From Haliscomenobacter sp033763495 (GTDB lineage: Bacteria > Bacteroidota > Bacteroidia > Chitinophagales > Saprospiraceae): 64,000 nucleotides of DNA. The notes beneath the pieces are model-generated. The model saw nothing but the letters and a program-made list of their open reading frames with translations. It did no database searches and was not told the origin of the DNA. Every line of letters starts with the position of its first letter. The first letter of the stretch is position 1. The translations under genes and the position numbers were made by a program. Shown piece by piece: positions 18,438 through 27,249 of the stretch. The stretch lies in contig NZ_JANRKL010000202.1 of assembly GCF_033763495.1 (NCBI RefSeq), positions 1 through 64,000 of the forward strand, in the 5' to 3' direction.

Positions 18438-18558
18438 TTCAATTCGATTTTTTGGAGTTTTGTGACCATATTGACGAGTGGGTGGCCTATTTTGGTCATC
18501 CACTCTTGTTCGTTATTACCCGAAAAATGAAAAAGTTGAGAATATTTTGCCCTACTCT

Positions 18559-18590
18559 TTTGATTTATTGCACGAAAAAAATTATCTTTG
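18559..18590 (+). promoter_or_regulatory. Bacteroidota-type promoter for rpmE2
   Basis: TTTG (18559-18562), exactly 20 nt, then TATCTTTG (18583-18590). This is a full match to TTTG-N20-TAnnTTTG. The ATG of the L31 gene lies 36 bp downstream, with an AAGGAG-like ribosome-binding site at about 18613-18618. Confidence 0.7.
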
Positions 18591-18625
18591 CACCCTGATT
18601 TAAAAAATTGAAAAAGGAGTTTGCC

Positions 18626-18886
18626 ATGAAAAAAGATATCCATCCGGAATCTTACCGCACGGTGGTATTTAAAGATTTCTCTTGCGATGAAGCTTGGTTG
18701 GGTCGTTCCTGTGCGCCTAGCCGCGACAAAATCGTTTGGGAAGATGGCAATGAATATCCGCTGATTAAGTTGGAGATTTCCAGCGCATCGCACCCATTCT
18801 TCACTGGAAAAATGAAGTTTGTGGATACAGCGGGTCGTATTGACAAGTTCAATAAGAAATTTGCCAAATTCGCTCAGAAGTCGTAA
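18626..18886 (+). CDS. rpmE2: Ribosomal protein L31 type B
   Basis: 86-aa protein of the large ribosomal subunit. MKKDIHPESYRTVVFKD and the C-terminal FNKKFAKF are typical of type B L31, which lacks the zinc-binding Cys set of type A. A single Cys pair candidate (SCDEAW, RSCAPS) is seen but not the CxxC knuckle. The ATG at 18626 is chosen over an in-frame TTG at 18608 because it follows AAGGAG at proper spacing. It is monocistronic, with its own consensus promoter and a strong terminator. Confidence 0.95.
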   Translation: MKKDIHPESYRTVVFKDFSCDEAWLGRSCAPSRDKIVWEDGNEYPLIKLEISSASHPFFTGKMKFVDTAGRIDKFNKKFAKFAQKS

Positions 18887-18916
18887 ATCACCATACAATG
18901 TGATCACGGTAAAAAA

Positions 18917-18950
18917 AGTCCCAATCAGGTCTGGTTGGGACTTTTTTTTT
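18917..18950 (+). terminator. Intrinsic terminator of rpmE2
   Basis: An 8-bp stem AGTCCCAA/TTGGGACT (18917-18924 with 18935-18942) is followed directly by eight Ts. Strong classical terminator 30 bp after the stop codon. Confidence 0.92.
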
Positions 18951-18978
18951 AATTTTCCGGCAAACTTTCAAATGTCCT

Positions 18979-20184
18979 ATGTGGCACGTCATTCTTTTTG
19001 ACAGCGAAGTTCGCGAACAACTGCTTCCACTCACTTTTACCCGACCCGTAGGTGCTCTACGCGTAGGTGCATTGACTATTCAAGAAAAATGGAAACAGTG
19101 GCTCAACGCGAAAGTTTCTTTTATTACCCAAGACTACCTTGCCAGTAAATTCCCGATTGAATACGGCGACGAAAACATTGTCATCAACGGTTCGGTGATG
19201 CCGTCTGATCGTTTGATCCGGCTGATCCGGCAGATGGAATTCAATGAGGCCTATCTCAAAGGGGACGAGTTGATTGTGGCCAAACTGGATCGGGAACAGT
19301 TGGAAAAACTCATCCACGATGAGGACATCGACCAGCTGCACGTTTATGATATCGAAGACACTCCTTTCTTAAAGATAGATCACCCCTGGGATATTTTCCT
19401 CCAAAATGCTGCGGCACTGGAGGAGGATTTTCAATTGCTGACCCAGGGTCGGGAGTCTCAACCCATTTCCGATAGCAACCGGATCATCGGCGATCCCAGC
19501 CGCATCTTTTTGGAAGAAGGTGCTGTGGTGGAAGGTTCCAGCCTCAATGTACTCAATGGCCCGATCTATGTTGGCAAGAATGCCGAAATCATGGAAGGTA
19601 GCCTTATCCGGGGCGGTTTGGCACTGGGTGAACATGCTCAGGTCAAAATGGGTACACGTCTTTATGGCAGCAATACCTTTGGCCCCTGGAGTAGGGTAGG
19701 TGGTGAGATAAGCAATTCAGTCATTCAAGGTTATAGCAATAAAGCCCACGAAGGTTTTCTGGGCAACTCAGTAATAGGTGAATGGTGCAACATTGGCGCC
19801 GATACCAATACCTCCAATCTCAAAAACACCTACGAAGAAGTACGGATCTGGAATTATCCTGCTGGGCAGTTTTTGCCAGCTGGCATCCAGTTCTGTGGAG
19901 TCATCATGGGTGATCACGCCAAAGTGGGTATCAACTCCATGCTCAATACCGGTACGGTGATTGGGGTGGGTGCCAATATTTTTGGGGCAGGATTCCCGCG
20001 GGCCTTTGTACCCTCCTTTTCCTGGGGTGGGGCTGCCGGTTTCACTACCTTCCAATTGGACAAGGCCTTTGAAACCGCCGAAGCCATGATGCAGCGCCGC
20101 GGCAAGGAATTTGACATCTCCGAACGCCTGATTCTGTTGCGCACTTTTGAAGATAGTTCCAAATACCGCAATTGGGAAAAATAA
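18979..20184 (+). CDS. Putative sugar nucleotidyltransferase (NTP_transf_4 / GlmU-like)
   Basis: 401 aa. The N-terminal ~180 residues have the NTP_transf_4 style start (WHVILFDSEVREQLLPLTFT, then RPVGALRVG), a divergent nucleotidyltransferase fold without the usual GxGTRM loop of GlmU. The C-terminal half is a left-handed beta-helix of hexapeptide-like repeats (VGKNAEIMEGSLIRGG, LGEHAQVKMGT, IGVGANIFGAG), as in acyltransferases. The family is annotated as probable sugar-1-phosphate nucleotidyl/acetyltransferase in Bacteroidota, and activity is unproven. The methyltransferase-like gene starts 4 bp after its stop, so both are on one transcript. Confidence 0.85.
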   Translation: MWHVILFDSEVREQLLPLTFTRPVGALRVGALTIQEKWKQWLNAKVSFITQDYLASKFPIEYGDENIVINGSVMPSDRLIRLIRQMEFNEAYLKGDELIVAKLDREQLEKLIHDEDIDQLHVYDIEDTPFLKIDHPWDIFLQNAAALEEDFQLLTQGRESQPISDSNRIIGDPSRIFLEEGAVVEGSSLNVLNGPIYVGKNAEIMEGSLIRGGLALGEHAQVKMGTRLYGSNTFGPWSRVGGEISNSVIQGYSNKAHEGFLGNSVIGEWCNIGADTNTSNLKNTYEEVRIWNYPAGQFLPAGIQFCGVIMGDHAKVGINSMLNTGTVIGVGANIFGAGFPRAFVPSFSWGGAAGFTTFQLDKAFETAEAMMQRRGKEFDISERLILLRTFEDSSKYRNWEK

Positions 20185-20188
20185 ACAC

Positions 20189-20866
20189 ATGCACATTCCT
20201 GCCTGGAAAAGGTATCTGAGTTATCTGGTGGAAATCCACCTGGAAAGTGCATCAAGCGAGTACAATCCACACCTCTATGTAAGCATGCGCCGGGGGCGCT
20301 ACCAGCTGAGTACGGCCCACGCCGTATATTCCTTCGAAGACCTTTACACCAACTTTGCCCGAGCTTTTGAACAGTGTAAACTGAAAGAATTACCCGGCAG
20401 AGAAGCCTTGGTATTGGGCCTGGGCCTGGGAAGTATTCCATACATCCTGGAGAAAAAACAGGGTATGGATTTTCACGTTACCGCAGTGGAAATCGACGAG
20501 GTCGTCATCGACCTGGCCTACCGTTATACTTTGGCAGATTTACAATCGCCCATCGATATGGTTTGTACCGATGCAGAAATTTTTGTGTCGAGCACCTATC
20601 AAAAGTATGATCTGATCTGTATGGACGTCTTTTTGGACGATCAGATCCCCGGACCATTCCAACAAATTGAATTTTTGGAGCAGTTGAGCGAACTCTTGGC
20701 ACCTGGCGGGCTACTGCTCTTTAATGTACTGGCTTTGCGGATCAGCGACCGGAGAAGAGCAGAGCGTTTTTTCTCCCAGGTATTTAAAGCTGTATTTCCG
20801 CAAGGAACTTTTGTTGAGGTGGAATTCAATTGGGTGTTGGTGAATGATCAGACAATGTTGCGCTGA
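20189..20866 (+). CDS. Spermidine-synthase-like / class I methyltransferase
   Basis: 225-aa cytosolic enzyme with a Rossmann core. Motif I is ALVLGLGLGSIPYIL, followed by the acidic ligand in VTAVEIDEVVIDLA, then DLICMDVFLDDQIP and LAPGGLLLFNV. This resembles the catalytic domain of polyamine aminopropyltransferases, but the N-terminal tetramer domain is short. The start at 20189 (MHIPAWKRYL) is preferred over 20147, which would overlap the upstream gene. It lies 4 bp after a nucleotidyltransferase-like gene. The substrate is unknown. Confidence 0.78.
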   Translation: MHIPAWKRYLSYLVEIHLESASSEYNPHLYVSMRRGRYQLSTAHAVYSFEDLYTNFARAFEQCKLKELPGREALVLGLGLGSIPYILEKKQGMDFHVTAVEIDEVVIDLAYRYTLADLQSPIDMVCTDAEIFVSSTYQKYDLICMDVFLDDQIPGPFQQIEFLEQLSELLAPGGLLLFNVLALRISDRRRAERFFSQVFKAVFPQGTFVEVEFNWVLVNDQTMLR

Positions 20867-20873
20867 TGGCTTG

Positions 20874-20940
20874 GTAGAGACGCACGGCCGTGCGTCTCTA
20901 AATGGTTGCGCCGAAAAGACGCACAGCCGTGCGTCTCTAC
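20874..20940. repeat. Tandem palindromes of the GTAGAGACGCACGG type
   Basis: Arms 20874-20897 and 20917-20940 match at 23 of 24 positions. Each arm is itself a palindrome: 20875-20900 is a perfect 26-bp one and 20917-20936 matches except at its centre. The right arm ends on the first base of the stop codon of the neighbouring minus-strand gene. It sits between convergent genes and has no T-tract. Confidence 0.9.
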
Positions 20941-21950
20941 TACCGCCACTTTTCCACAAACTCCCGCATTACCGCCACAAACCTCGTCGGTTGCTCATAA
21001 TGTGGCGAATGCCCGCACTTTTCAAACTCCACCTTCTTTTTTCGATCCGGTGCCGTACCTAAGGTATTGTAAGTAAAACTGGCCAACTCAATGGGCAAAG
21101 TTGGGTCATCTTTTCCCCACAATACCAATGCCGGGATGTTGATGCGCCGCAATTCAGGCCGAAAATCCAGTCCATCCGCAAAACGAGCGTCTACTTTATT
21201 CGTGAAATAGGCCAAAGAGTAGGGCGAGCGCAGCAGCAACTTGGCGTAATCCAATTGATTGCTATCCGCCAAGGCGGCGGCGTTGTAACTGGTGTCCAAT
21301 GCAGCAGCGAAGATATAAGGCTCTTTGGTAGAGTACACCGGGGCGGGGTTCGCCTGGTACCAATCGATCACGTATTGCCAAAATTTAAGGTCTTTGCCCT
21401 CGGCAATTTTGGCGGGTACCCGTTCCAGTGTCCAGTGTTTGACCGCTTGTACTTCCAGTGAATCATATACGGAACCATCCACGTCAATCCAGCCCTGTAT
21501 TTTTTGCTGGTTGTTGTTGCGGCCCACCCAGGCTGCGCTCAGCCCGCCACCCCAGCTGTGGCCTAGCATGAACAATTTGGGTTGATTGAACTGTTGGCGG
21601 ACAAAGTCCACCACCACATCTACATCTTCCACAAATTGATCGATGCTCAAAGTCGATTTTTTGGGGTCACCCTGAGAAAGCCCCGAAAATCGTTGGTCCC
21701 AATATACGATGGCGTAGTCTTTTTCCAGTTCGGTAAAACTTTTGGTCACCGCGAATTCATGGCCTGACGAACCAGGGCCACCGTGCACTGTGATTAAAAA
21801 GACTCCGGATTCGAGGTTGCCCTTGACCCATACGGGCATGGTAGCTCCTTTGTGGCGAATGAAGTAGTAATTGCCCTCGCTGAGGAATTCAGATTTTTCA
21901 CAAGCAAAAAGACTGATAGCGAGCAAGGCCGACAAGAATAACTTTTTCAT
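20940..21950 (-). CDS. Alpha/beta hydrolase lipoprotein (proline iminopeptidase-like)
   Basis: 336 aa. The N-terminus MKKLFLSALLAISLFACEKS has a lipobox (LFAC), so the mature protein is a lipoprotein. The hydrolase fold shows the oxyanion region VHGGPGSSGHE, the nucleophile elbow GHSWGGG (catalytic Ser), a late Asp in LWGKDDPTLP and a His in KCGHSPHYEQP. The HGGPG plus GHSWGG pair is typical of the prolyl aminopeptidase subgroup. A peptide or ester substrate is possible. It is monocistronic, convergent with the methyltransferase gene. Confidence 0.87.
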   Translation of the reverse strand: MKKLFLSALLAISLFACEKSEFLSEGNYYFIRHKGATMPVWVKGNLESGVFLITVHGGPGSSGHEFAVTKSFTELEKDYAIVYWDQRFSGLSQGDPKKSTLSIDQFVEDVDVVVDFVRQQFNQPKLFMLGHSWGGGLSAAWVGRNNNQQKIQGWIDVDGSVYDSLEVQAVKHWTLERVPAKIAEGKDLKFWQYVIDWYQANPAPVYSTKEPYIFAAALDTSYNAAALADSNQLDYAKLLLRSPYSLAYFTNKVDARFADGLDFRPELRRINIPALVLWGKDDPTLPIELASFTYNTLGTAPDRKKKVEFEKCGHSPHYEQPTRFVAVMREFVEKWR

Positions 21951-21992
21951 AGTTAGAGGTTTGTAGGCTGATCAATGAATTTAAACAAGTAC

Positions 21993-22553
21993 TTACTTGA
22001 TGCGGTGAATGAATCCAACTTGCAAAGCCAAATGGGGCAAGGCAAGATTGTTGAATGGCAATTGCCAGAAGACCTTGGGGCGGAAATAGAGCAGATTGGC
22101 ACTGGTGGCATCTTTGCTCAGGTTGTAGCCGATGCCCAGGGTAACGGAAGGCATGATGTCCAGATTGGCGAAAGCCGAAGCACGCCGGATGTTGCCATTT
22201 TCATCGCGTTGGAATACTCCATCGCCATTGTAAAAACTCAGCAGCGTGCCCAAGCCTATGTATTGTTCGGTAAAAAAGCCCGAATTCCGGTACCGACGCA
22301 AGCCACCATGTACATCTATAAAGACTCCAGTGTGGTTGCGGGCATGGACGTAGGCCCCCAAGTCGGCGCGGAAGAGGGTAGATACTTTTTTGGACTGGCT
22401 TTTCTCCAACTCCAGGTGAGCAACCAATCCGGGATGGGTGGCCGTTTCACCGAAATAACCCAGCCCCAGGTTGAGATTTTTTTGAGCCATCAGGCTCGAA
22501 GTGCCTAAAAAAAGCAGCACACTTAAAATACTCCAGCAAGATAAATCCTTCAT
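21993..22553 (-). CDS. Outer-membrane beta-barrel-like protein of unknown function
   Basis: 186 aa. The start at 22553 gives a signal peptide (MKDLSCWSILSVLLFLGTSSLMAQ); the longer ORF from 22634 adds a non-signal leader. The mature part has alternating hydrophobic strands (LNLGLGYFGETATHPG, GVFIDVHGGLRRY, TEQYIGLGTLLSFY) and ends in aromatic residue-containing strand text, compatible with a small barrel. No family recognised. The divergent gene on the plus strand is a LytTR membrane regulator 190 bp away. Confidence 0.65.
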   Translation of the reverse strand: MKDLSCWSILSVLLFLGTSSLMAQKNLNLGLGYFGETATHPGLVAHLELEKSQSKKVSTLFRADLGAYVHARNHTGVFIDVHGGLRRYRNSGFFTEQYIGLGTLLSFYNGDGVFQRDENGNIRRASAFANLDIMPSVTLGIGYNLSKDATSANLLYFRPKVFWQLPFNNLALPHLALQVGFIHRIK

Positions 22554-22743
22554 GATAATGGTTTGAAAGGGTGAAAAATGTGGTAAGCATTTGTGGCCTG
22601 AATGACTGGAAAATGGGGGGCGAGGTGGCAACAAACCCGGCTGTTTTGCCCGAAGTAGAAGGCATTTGGGCTGAAGTAGATAAAAAGCGGGCCGAAGTAT
22701 ACACCTGAAATGAAGGCTACTCTTGTAAAAGTTTGTATAAATT

Positions 22744-23616
22744 GTGCTTAAAATTCACAACGTGCAGACTCGGTCTTACCCCGATATTTGGATGCGCATC
22801 ATTGGCTCCATTTTTTTGGCTCATTTCATCAAAATGCTGGGGCATACCCAGAGTTTGTGGGAAATTGTCATGCATGCAGAATACTTCAAGGAAGTGCTGA
22901 TTGGAGGCCTGATCAATTTTAGTTTGTGGAGCCTCATTCGTTGGGTCAGTATTCGCCTGGATCGCCATTACGACTGGTTGGAAGCCTCTCTATTGCGGGC
23001 TTTTTTGCAGGCAACCCTGGGGTTTGTAGTACCTATGTTGTTTTCCTTTTTTGTGATGTATCTTTTTTTTATGCAGGTTGTAGGGGATAATATTTTTAAC
23101 TCAAGTTGGTTATACGTGGAATACCGGGTTGTACTTTTTTACATAGCCATGATGAATTGTTTTTACCTGGCGTATTATTTTTATCAACGCTTCAGGCATG
23201 CAGATGCGGCATTGCAATTAATTCAAAACCAGCCCGCTGTGCCCCAAGTGCTTGCGAGCCCCCCTGCGGCAAGCAATACCCAGGTGATCATTGCGGCCAG
23301 GGGCAGCCGCCAGGTGCCGGTGCCAGTTGAAGAAATCGCCTATTGTTTTTTGCAGGATGATATTTATTACCTCAAAACCTTCGATGAGCAACAATTGATG
23401 AGCAACGAGACCCTGGACGAATTGGCCAACTTGTTGCCAACCAGTCAGTTTTTTCGCATCAATCGACAGATATTGGCCAGCGCCAAGGCCTGTGCCTCCT
23501 TCCGCAGTATTGCCAATGGCAAATTGGAAGTTATGCTCCAGCCCAATATGCCTGAACCCACTACTGTCAGTCAAAAAAAAGCAGCTGCTTTCAAAAGTTG
23601 GCTGGTTAATCGTTAA
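22744..23616 (+). CDS. Membrane-anchored LytTR-domain transcription regulator
   Basis: 290 aa reading from a GTG at 22744; the ATG at 22792 is an alternative. The first ~145 residues hold about four hydrophobic helices (for example GSIFLAHFIKML, FSLWSLIRWV, FVVPMLFSFFVMYLFF, YIAMMNCFYLAYYF). The last ~115 residues are a LytTR DNA-binding domain (VEEIAYCFLQDDIYYL, FFRINRQILA). There is no receiver domain, so it is not a standard two-component regulator; membrane-bound LytTR proteins are common in Bacteroidota. No histidine kinase gene is nearby. Its stop overlaps the convergent phosphodiester glycosidase gene by 11 bp. Confidence 0.85.
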   Translation: MLKIHNVQTRSYPDIWMRIIGSIFLAHFIKMLGHTQSLWEIVMHAEYFKEVLIGGLINFSLWSLIRWVSIRLDRHYDWLEASLLRAFLQATLGFVVPMLFSFFVMYLFFMQVVGDNIFNSSWLYVEYRVVLFYIAMMNCFYLAYYFYQRFRHADAALQLIQNQPAVPQVLASPPAASNTQVIIAARGSRQVPVPVEEIAYCFLQDDIYYLKTFDEQQLMSNETLDELANLLPTSQFFRINRQILASAKACASFRSIANGKLEVMLQPNMPEPTTVSQKKAAAFKSWLVNR

Positions 23617-24487
23617 CCTCAGGCTTACGTCGACTCAGCAACAAAACATTACTCACCTTTCGTTCGCCGTATTCATCAAACACCTTGTCGTCGCAAGGCA
23701 TGTTAACAACCCCCGTTTTGGTAGCCCCATCAATCCAAAGGGTAGTGGAACCTCCACCGTCAAGATTGATCGCTTCAACACATCCTAACGCTTCCATCAA
23801 ATGGCTCAGTTCGTACAGACTCATGCCAGCAGCTTCTTTGACCCGTCCATCCACCGTAATCCACAAAATCTCTCCCCTCCGGGTGATGCCCAAAGCCGTA
23901 CGCGGGTGTCGCGTGGTATTGAACGAACGGGCTGGTAAGTGGATTTTTTTGCCCTCGTGAATGAGTAGTGGGCCGGTTACCATCACGTTGTCCTCTGTTA
24001 GCAATCGTTTTTCCCAACCCCTGATGCTGTCTCCTTTGACGATTTGCACCTGATTGTTTTTGATCACAATGGCACTGCGTTGGTGCTCTGCCAGGAATTG
24101 ACCTGAGGGCCGGGTGGTATCCAGGGTCATTCCATTGATGCGAATTAAATCAACCGAGCCTCCATTTTTTACATCGAAAAAAGTGCCATTTAAAGCGGCC
24201 AGGGCCTTGGCCTGCTGCCCTTGGATACTGGTGGGAATCAGGGCTTTGCCGCCCGAAGCAAAAGCAAAATTTAAGGGGCGATGCCCTCTTTTGATGCGCA
24301 GGATATTGACGTTTTGATTGGCATGAAACAACTCACCCTTGGCGAAATGATGCTGTTCCCATTTGGCTTTGGGGGCAATTTTTTGTACATGCCAATCTGT
24401 TTTTTTGAGTAAAAGCTGGACGCTGTCTACTTGTGCAAATATGATTTGTGGCAGGGCGATAAAAAGAATCAGCAAGCGAATCATCAT
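23606..24487 (-). CDS. Phosphodiester glycosidase family protein (NAGPA domain)
   Basis: 293-aa secreted protein. The signal peptide is MMIRLLILFIALPQIIFAQ. The NAGPA-type domain is recognised by AALNGTFFDVKNGGSVD, VTGPLLIHEGK, RHPRTALGI and the C-terminal ALGCVEAINLDGGGSTTLW. This family includes the enzyme that uncovers mannose-6-phosphate and bacterial exopolysaccharide-related phosphodiester glycosidases. The bacterial substrate is unknown. Its 3' end overlaps that of the LytTR gene by 11 bp, in convergent orientation. Confidence 0.87.
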   Translation of the reverse strand: MMIRLLILFIALPQIIFAQVDSVQLLLKKTDWHVQKIAPKAKWEQHHFAKGELFHANQNVNILRIKRGHRPLNFAFASGGKALIPTSIQGQQAKALAALNGTFFDVKNGGSVDLIRINGMTLDTTRPSGQFLAEHQRSAIVIKNNQVQIVKGDSIRGWEKRLLTEDNVMVTGPLLIHEGKKIHLPARSFNTTRHPRTALGITRRGEILWITVDGRVKEAAGMSLYELSHLMEALGCVEAINLDGGGSTTLWIDGATKTGVVNMPCDDKVFDEYGERKVSNVLLLSRRKPEVND

Positions 24488-24557
24488 CAGTCAGTTGCAT
24501 GAGTTATAAAATATTTTGTACTTTTCACCTATAAAACATCACCAGAACATATCGGGT

Positions 24558-26471
24558 ATGGACCAAATCAGCATTCACAGCGATAAAGGCGAAATTAAAC
24601 TGCGTAAAAGTAAGGCTTTGGTTGGGTTAAAAATGACTCAATCTCGCGGACTTTTAGAACCAGACTACATCAATAAAGAATTGCACCAAAGCCTGGGCGG
24701 CTTCAAGGTGGTCGAATTGAGCATGGATGATACCAACATCAACGACAAACTGGATGAGGTACGCGAAAGGGAGGAGGTTGAAGTTGGAACCCACGTCTAT
24801 TACCCAGAAAACAGTGATCGGCCTTTGATTGCTACTGGCGAAATTTTCATCACTTACCACGAGGGGGTCAGCGATGAAGAGCAAATGGTGGCTTTGGATG
24901 AATACAATCTGGATTTGGTGGAGCGCCGTGGCCCCAATATGCTGGTTGCCCGCGTAACGGCCAATTCACCCAACCCGATCAAAACGGCAGCCCTGCTGCA
25001 AAAAAGTTGCCTGGTAAAAATTGCAGAACCAGACATTGATACCATCCTTGATCAATATTTTTTGCCTACCGACAGTTTGATGGGGAGCATGTGGCACTTG
25101 CAAAACAACGGCTTTGTACCTGATGCCAATGTACAGTTGCGCCGGGGAATCGACGCCAAAGTGGTGGCCGCCTGGCGTGCATTGGGCAGCCTTGGCTCTC
25201 CTAATGTCAACATTGCCATAGTGGACAATGGGTTTGACCTGACCCACCCCGACCTAAAAAACAAGGTGATCAAACCCTTTGATTTTTGGAAAAAAGAACC
25301 ACAAATACTCCAGGGTGATGCGCGCTATACCCACGGCACCCCTTGTGCCAGTGTAGCTTTGGCCGCCTCGAACGGTGTTGGTATGGTGGGTTCAGCACCC
25401 AATGCTCGCTTTATGCCCTTAAGTGGCACTTCTTTTAGTGTGCGTGACACCGAGTCGATTTTCAATTACTGTGTCAACAATGGCGCGGATATCATCAGTT
25501 GCAGTTGGGGTTCTACCGATCCCAATTACCAGTTGAATGCCGAAAAACAACAAATCATCGCCAATGCTGCCCGCCGGGGCCGGAATGGACGTGGTTGTGT
25601 GATCCTGTATGCGGTAGGCAACGATAGTTTGAACTATGTCAATTTTTATGCGCAACACCCGGATGTAATCGCCGTTGGTGCTTGTACCAGCCAGGGCATT
25701 CATGCGCCCTACTCCAATACCGGGATGGAAGTAACCATTTGTGCGCCCTCCAACGGCGATTGGCCTATCATTGCTGCCCGGGCCTGGTGGGACCAGGGCG
25801 ATCCCCGCGAACAGGGCGAAAGAAGGTACTGGATCGATGGTTTTAGTAGAGGCAATCAGTACAAACATTTTGGAGGCACATCGTCAGCTACGCCGCTGGT
25901 CGCCGGGGTTTGTGCCCTGATGTTGACGGCCAATCCGGATTTGACTGCGCGTGAAGTAAAGCAAATTTTAATCCAGACCGCTGATAAGATTGGCAACCCT
26001 GGTGAATACATCAATGGCCATTCGCGCAAATATGGCTACGGAATGGTCAATGCCGAACGTGCAGTAGCTGAAGCCCTACGTCGCAGAGGAACATCGACCC
26101 CTACCCAGATGCCCAATACCCCTCCATCTCCGCCACAAGTACAGCCGAATACCCAATCACAAACCCAGCCTGTGGTGAGTTCTGGCGCTGGCTCCAGTGT
26201 GTTTGAGGTCAATGTCAACCAAAAGCCTAGCTCAGGTTGGGGTGTACAAATCGGGGTATACAGCAATTATGATAATGTGCTCACCCTAGTGGCCAATTTG
26301 AAGCAACATTTTGGTCAACCTGTATTTGTGGTTGTCGCCAATCAAAATGGCCGCCAAATTTACAAAGTAGTGGTAGGTGCGTATGCCAACATTAACGAAG
26401 CCAGCATCATGCAGAGTCGTTTGACGCAGGCAGGATATCAGGGCTTTGTGAAAAACCTAGCAGACGTATAA
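24558..26471 (+). CDS. Subtilisin-family (S8) serine protease with C-terminal SPOR domain
   Basis: 637 aa. The start at 24558 is chosen because ATGGACCAAATC is followed by the first good protein-like text; an in-frame ATG at 24516 is possible. No signal peptide is visible, which is unusual for a subtilase. A ~160-residue N-terminal region precedes the S8 core. The catalytic triad is Asp223 (NIAIVDNGFD), His259 (THGTPCASVA) and Ser442 (GGTSSATPL). A Pro/Gln linker (PPSPPQVQPNTQSQTQP) leads to a SPOR domain over the last ~75 residues (GWGVQIGVYSNYDN, YKVVVGAYANI), which in other proteins binds denuded septal peptidoglycan. It starts a run with coaX 1 bp downstream. Confidence 0.88.
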   Translation: MDQISIHSDKGEIKLRKSKALVGLKMTQSRGLLEPDYINKELHQSLGGFKVVELSMDDTNINDKLDEVREREEVEVGTHVYYPENSDRPLIATGEIFITYHEGVSDEEQMVALDEYNLDLVERRGPNMLVARVTANSPNPIKTAALLQKSCLVKIAEPDIDTILDQYFLPTDSLMGSMWHLQNNGFVPDANVQLRRGIDAKVVAAWRALGSLGSPNVNIAIVDNGFDLTHPDLKNKVIKPFDFWKKEPQILQGDARYTHGTPCASVALAASNGVGMVGSAPNARFMPLSGTSFSVRDTESIFNYCVNNGADIISCSWGSTDPNYQLNAEKQQIIANAARRGRNGRGCVILYAVGNDSLNYVNFYAQHPDVIAVGACTSQGIHAPYSNTGMEVTICAPSNGDWPIIAARAWWDQGDPREQGERRYWIDGFSRGNQYKHFGGTSSATPLVAGVCALMLTANPDLTAREVKQILIQTADKIGNPGEYINGHSRKYGYGMVNAERAVAEALRRRGTSTPTQMPNTPPSPPQVQPNTQSQTQPVVSSGAGSSVFEVNVNQKPSSGWGVQIGVYSNYDNVLTLVANLKQHFGQPVFVVVANQNGRQIYKVVVGAYANINEASIMQSRLTQAGYQGFVKNLADV

Positions 26472-26472
26472 T

Positions 26473-27246
26473 ATGGTTCTTGCAATTGATATTGGCAATA
26501 GCAACGTAGTGGTCGCATTACACGATGGCAATTCCTGGTCGCAGGTCTGGCGTATCCCCACCATTACTGAGGCAGATGCAGCTTTGTTTTATGAAAAAAG
26601 ATTGGCTGATCTGTTGATGGAAGCGGGCCTGCTGCTGGGGCCTCGGCCAAGGGTGGTGGTGAGTAGTGTAGTGCCCCAGTTGACCCAGTCTTTTTTACAC
26701 ATCGCCGAACATCTCTTTGGCCAGCCAGCCCTCAAAGTTGCTCCGCCGATTTACCCGAAGTTGAAATTACAAATTGACCGTCCGAATGAAATTGGCACTG
26801 ACTTATTGGCCAATGCAGTTGCGGCCCATCATTTGTATCAGCAGGATTGTATTGTGGTGGATTTTGGAACCGCGCTTACTTTTACCACTGTCACGGGGGA
26901 GGGCCATATTTTAGGAGTGGCCATTGCTCCGGGGCTAAAAACGGCCATTGCTTCACTGTTTCAAAAAACGGCCCAATTGCCCGAAGTGCCGCTTACCCTT
27001 CCACAAACACCAATTGGGAAAAACACTGAACACGCCATTCAAAGCGGCATTTTGATTGGCTATGTTGGTTTGGTGCGGCACATGTTGGCTGAAATCCGAC
27101 GTGAAGTAGGGGAGCAGTACATTGCGGTAGCCACCGGAGGTTTATCTTCTATTCTTACTCCTTTGCAAGCAGATTTTCAGCATATTGATCCGATGTTGAC
27201 TTTGGAAGGACTGCGTATCATTGCCGAAACCCAGCGTAGCGAATAA
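26473..27246 (+). CDS. coaX: Type III pantothenate kinase
   Basis: 257-aa cytosolic enzyme that phosphorylates pantothenate in CoA synthesis. Hallmarks are MVLAIDIGNSNVVVALHDG (ATP-binding), RPNEIGTDLLANAVAA and IVVDFGTALTFTTV with the catalytic Asp, then IAPGLKTAIASLFQKTA. Length is usual. It starts 1 bp after the subtilase stop and is followed 3 bp later by a glycosyltransferase, so it is embedded in an operon. Confidence 0.95.
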   Translation: MVLAIDIGNSNVVVALHDGNSWSQVWRIPTITEADAALFYEKRLADLLMEAGLLLGPRPRVVVSSVVPQLTQSFLHIAEHLFGQPALKVAPPIYPKLKLQIDRPNEIGTDLLANAVAAHHLYQQDCIVVDFGTALTFTTVTGEGHILGVAIAPGLKTAIASLFQKTAQLPEVPLTLPQTPIGKNTEHAIQSGILIGYVGLVRHMLAEIRREVGEQYIAVATGGLSSILTPLQADFQHIDPMLTLEGLRIIAETQRSE

Positions 27247-27249
27247 CGT

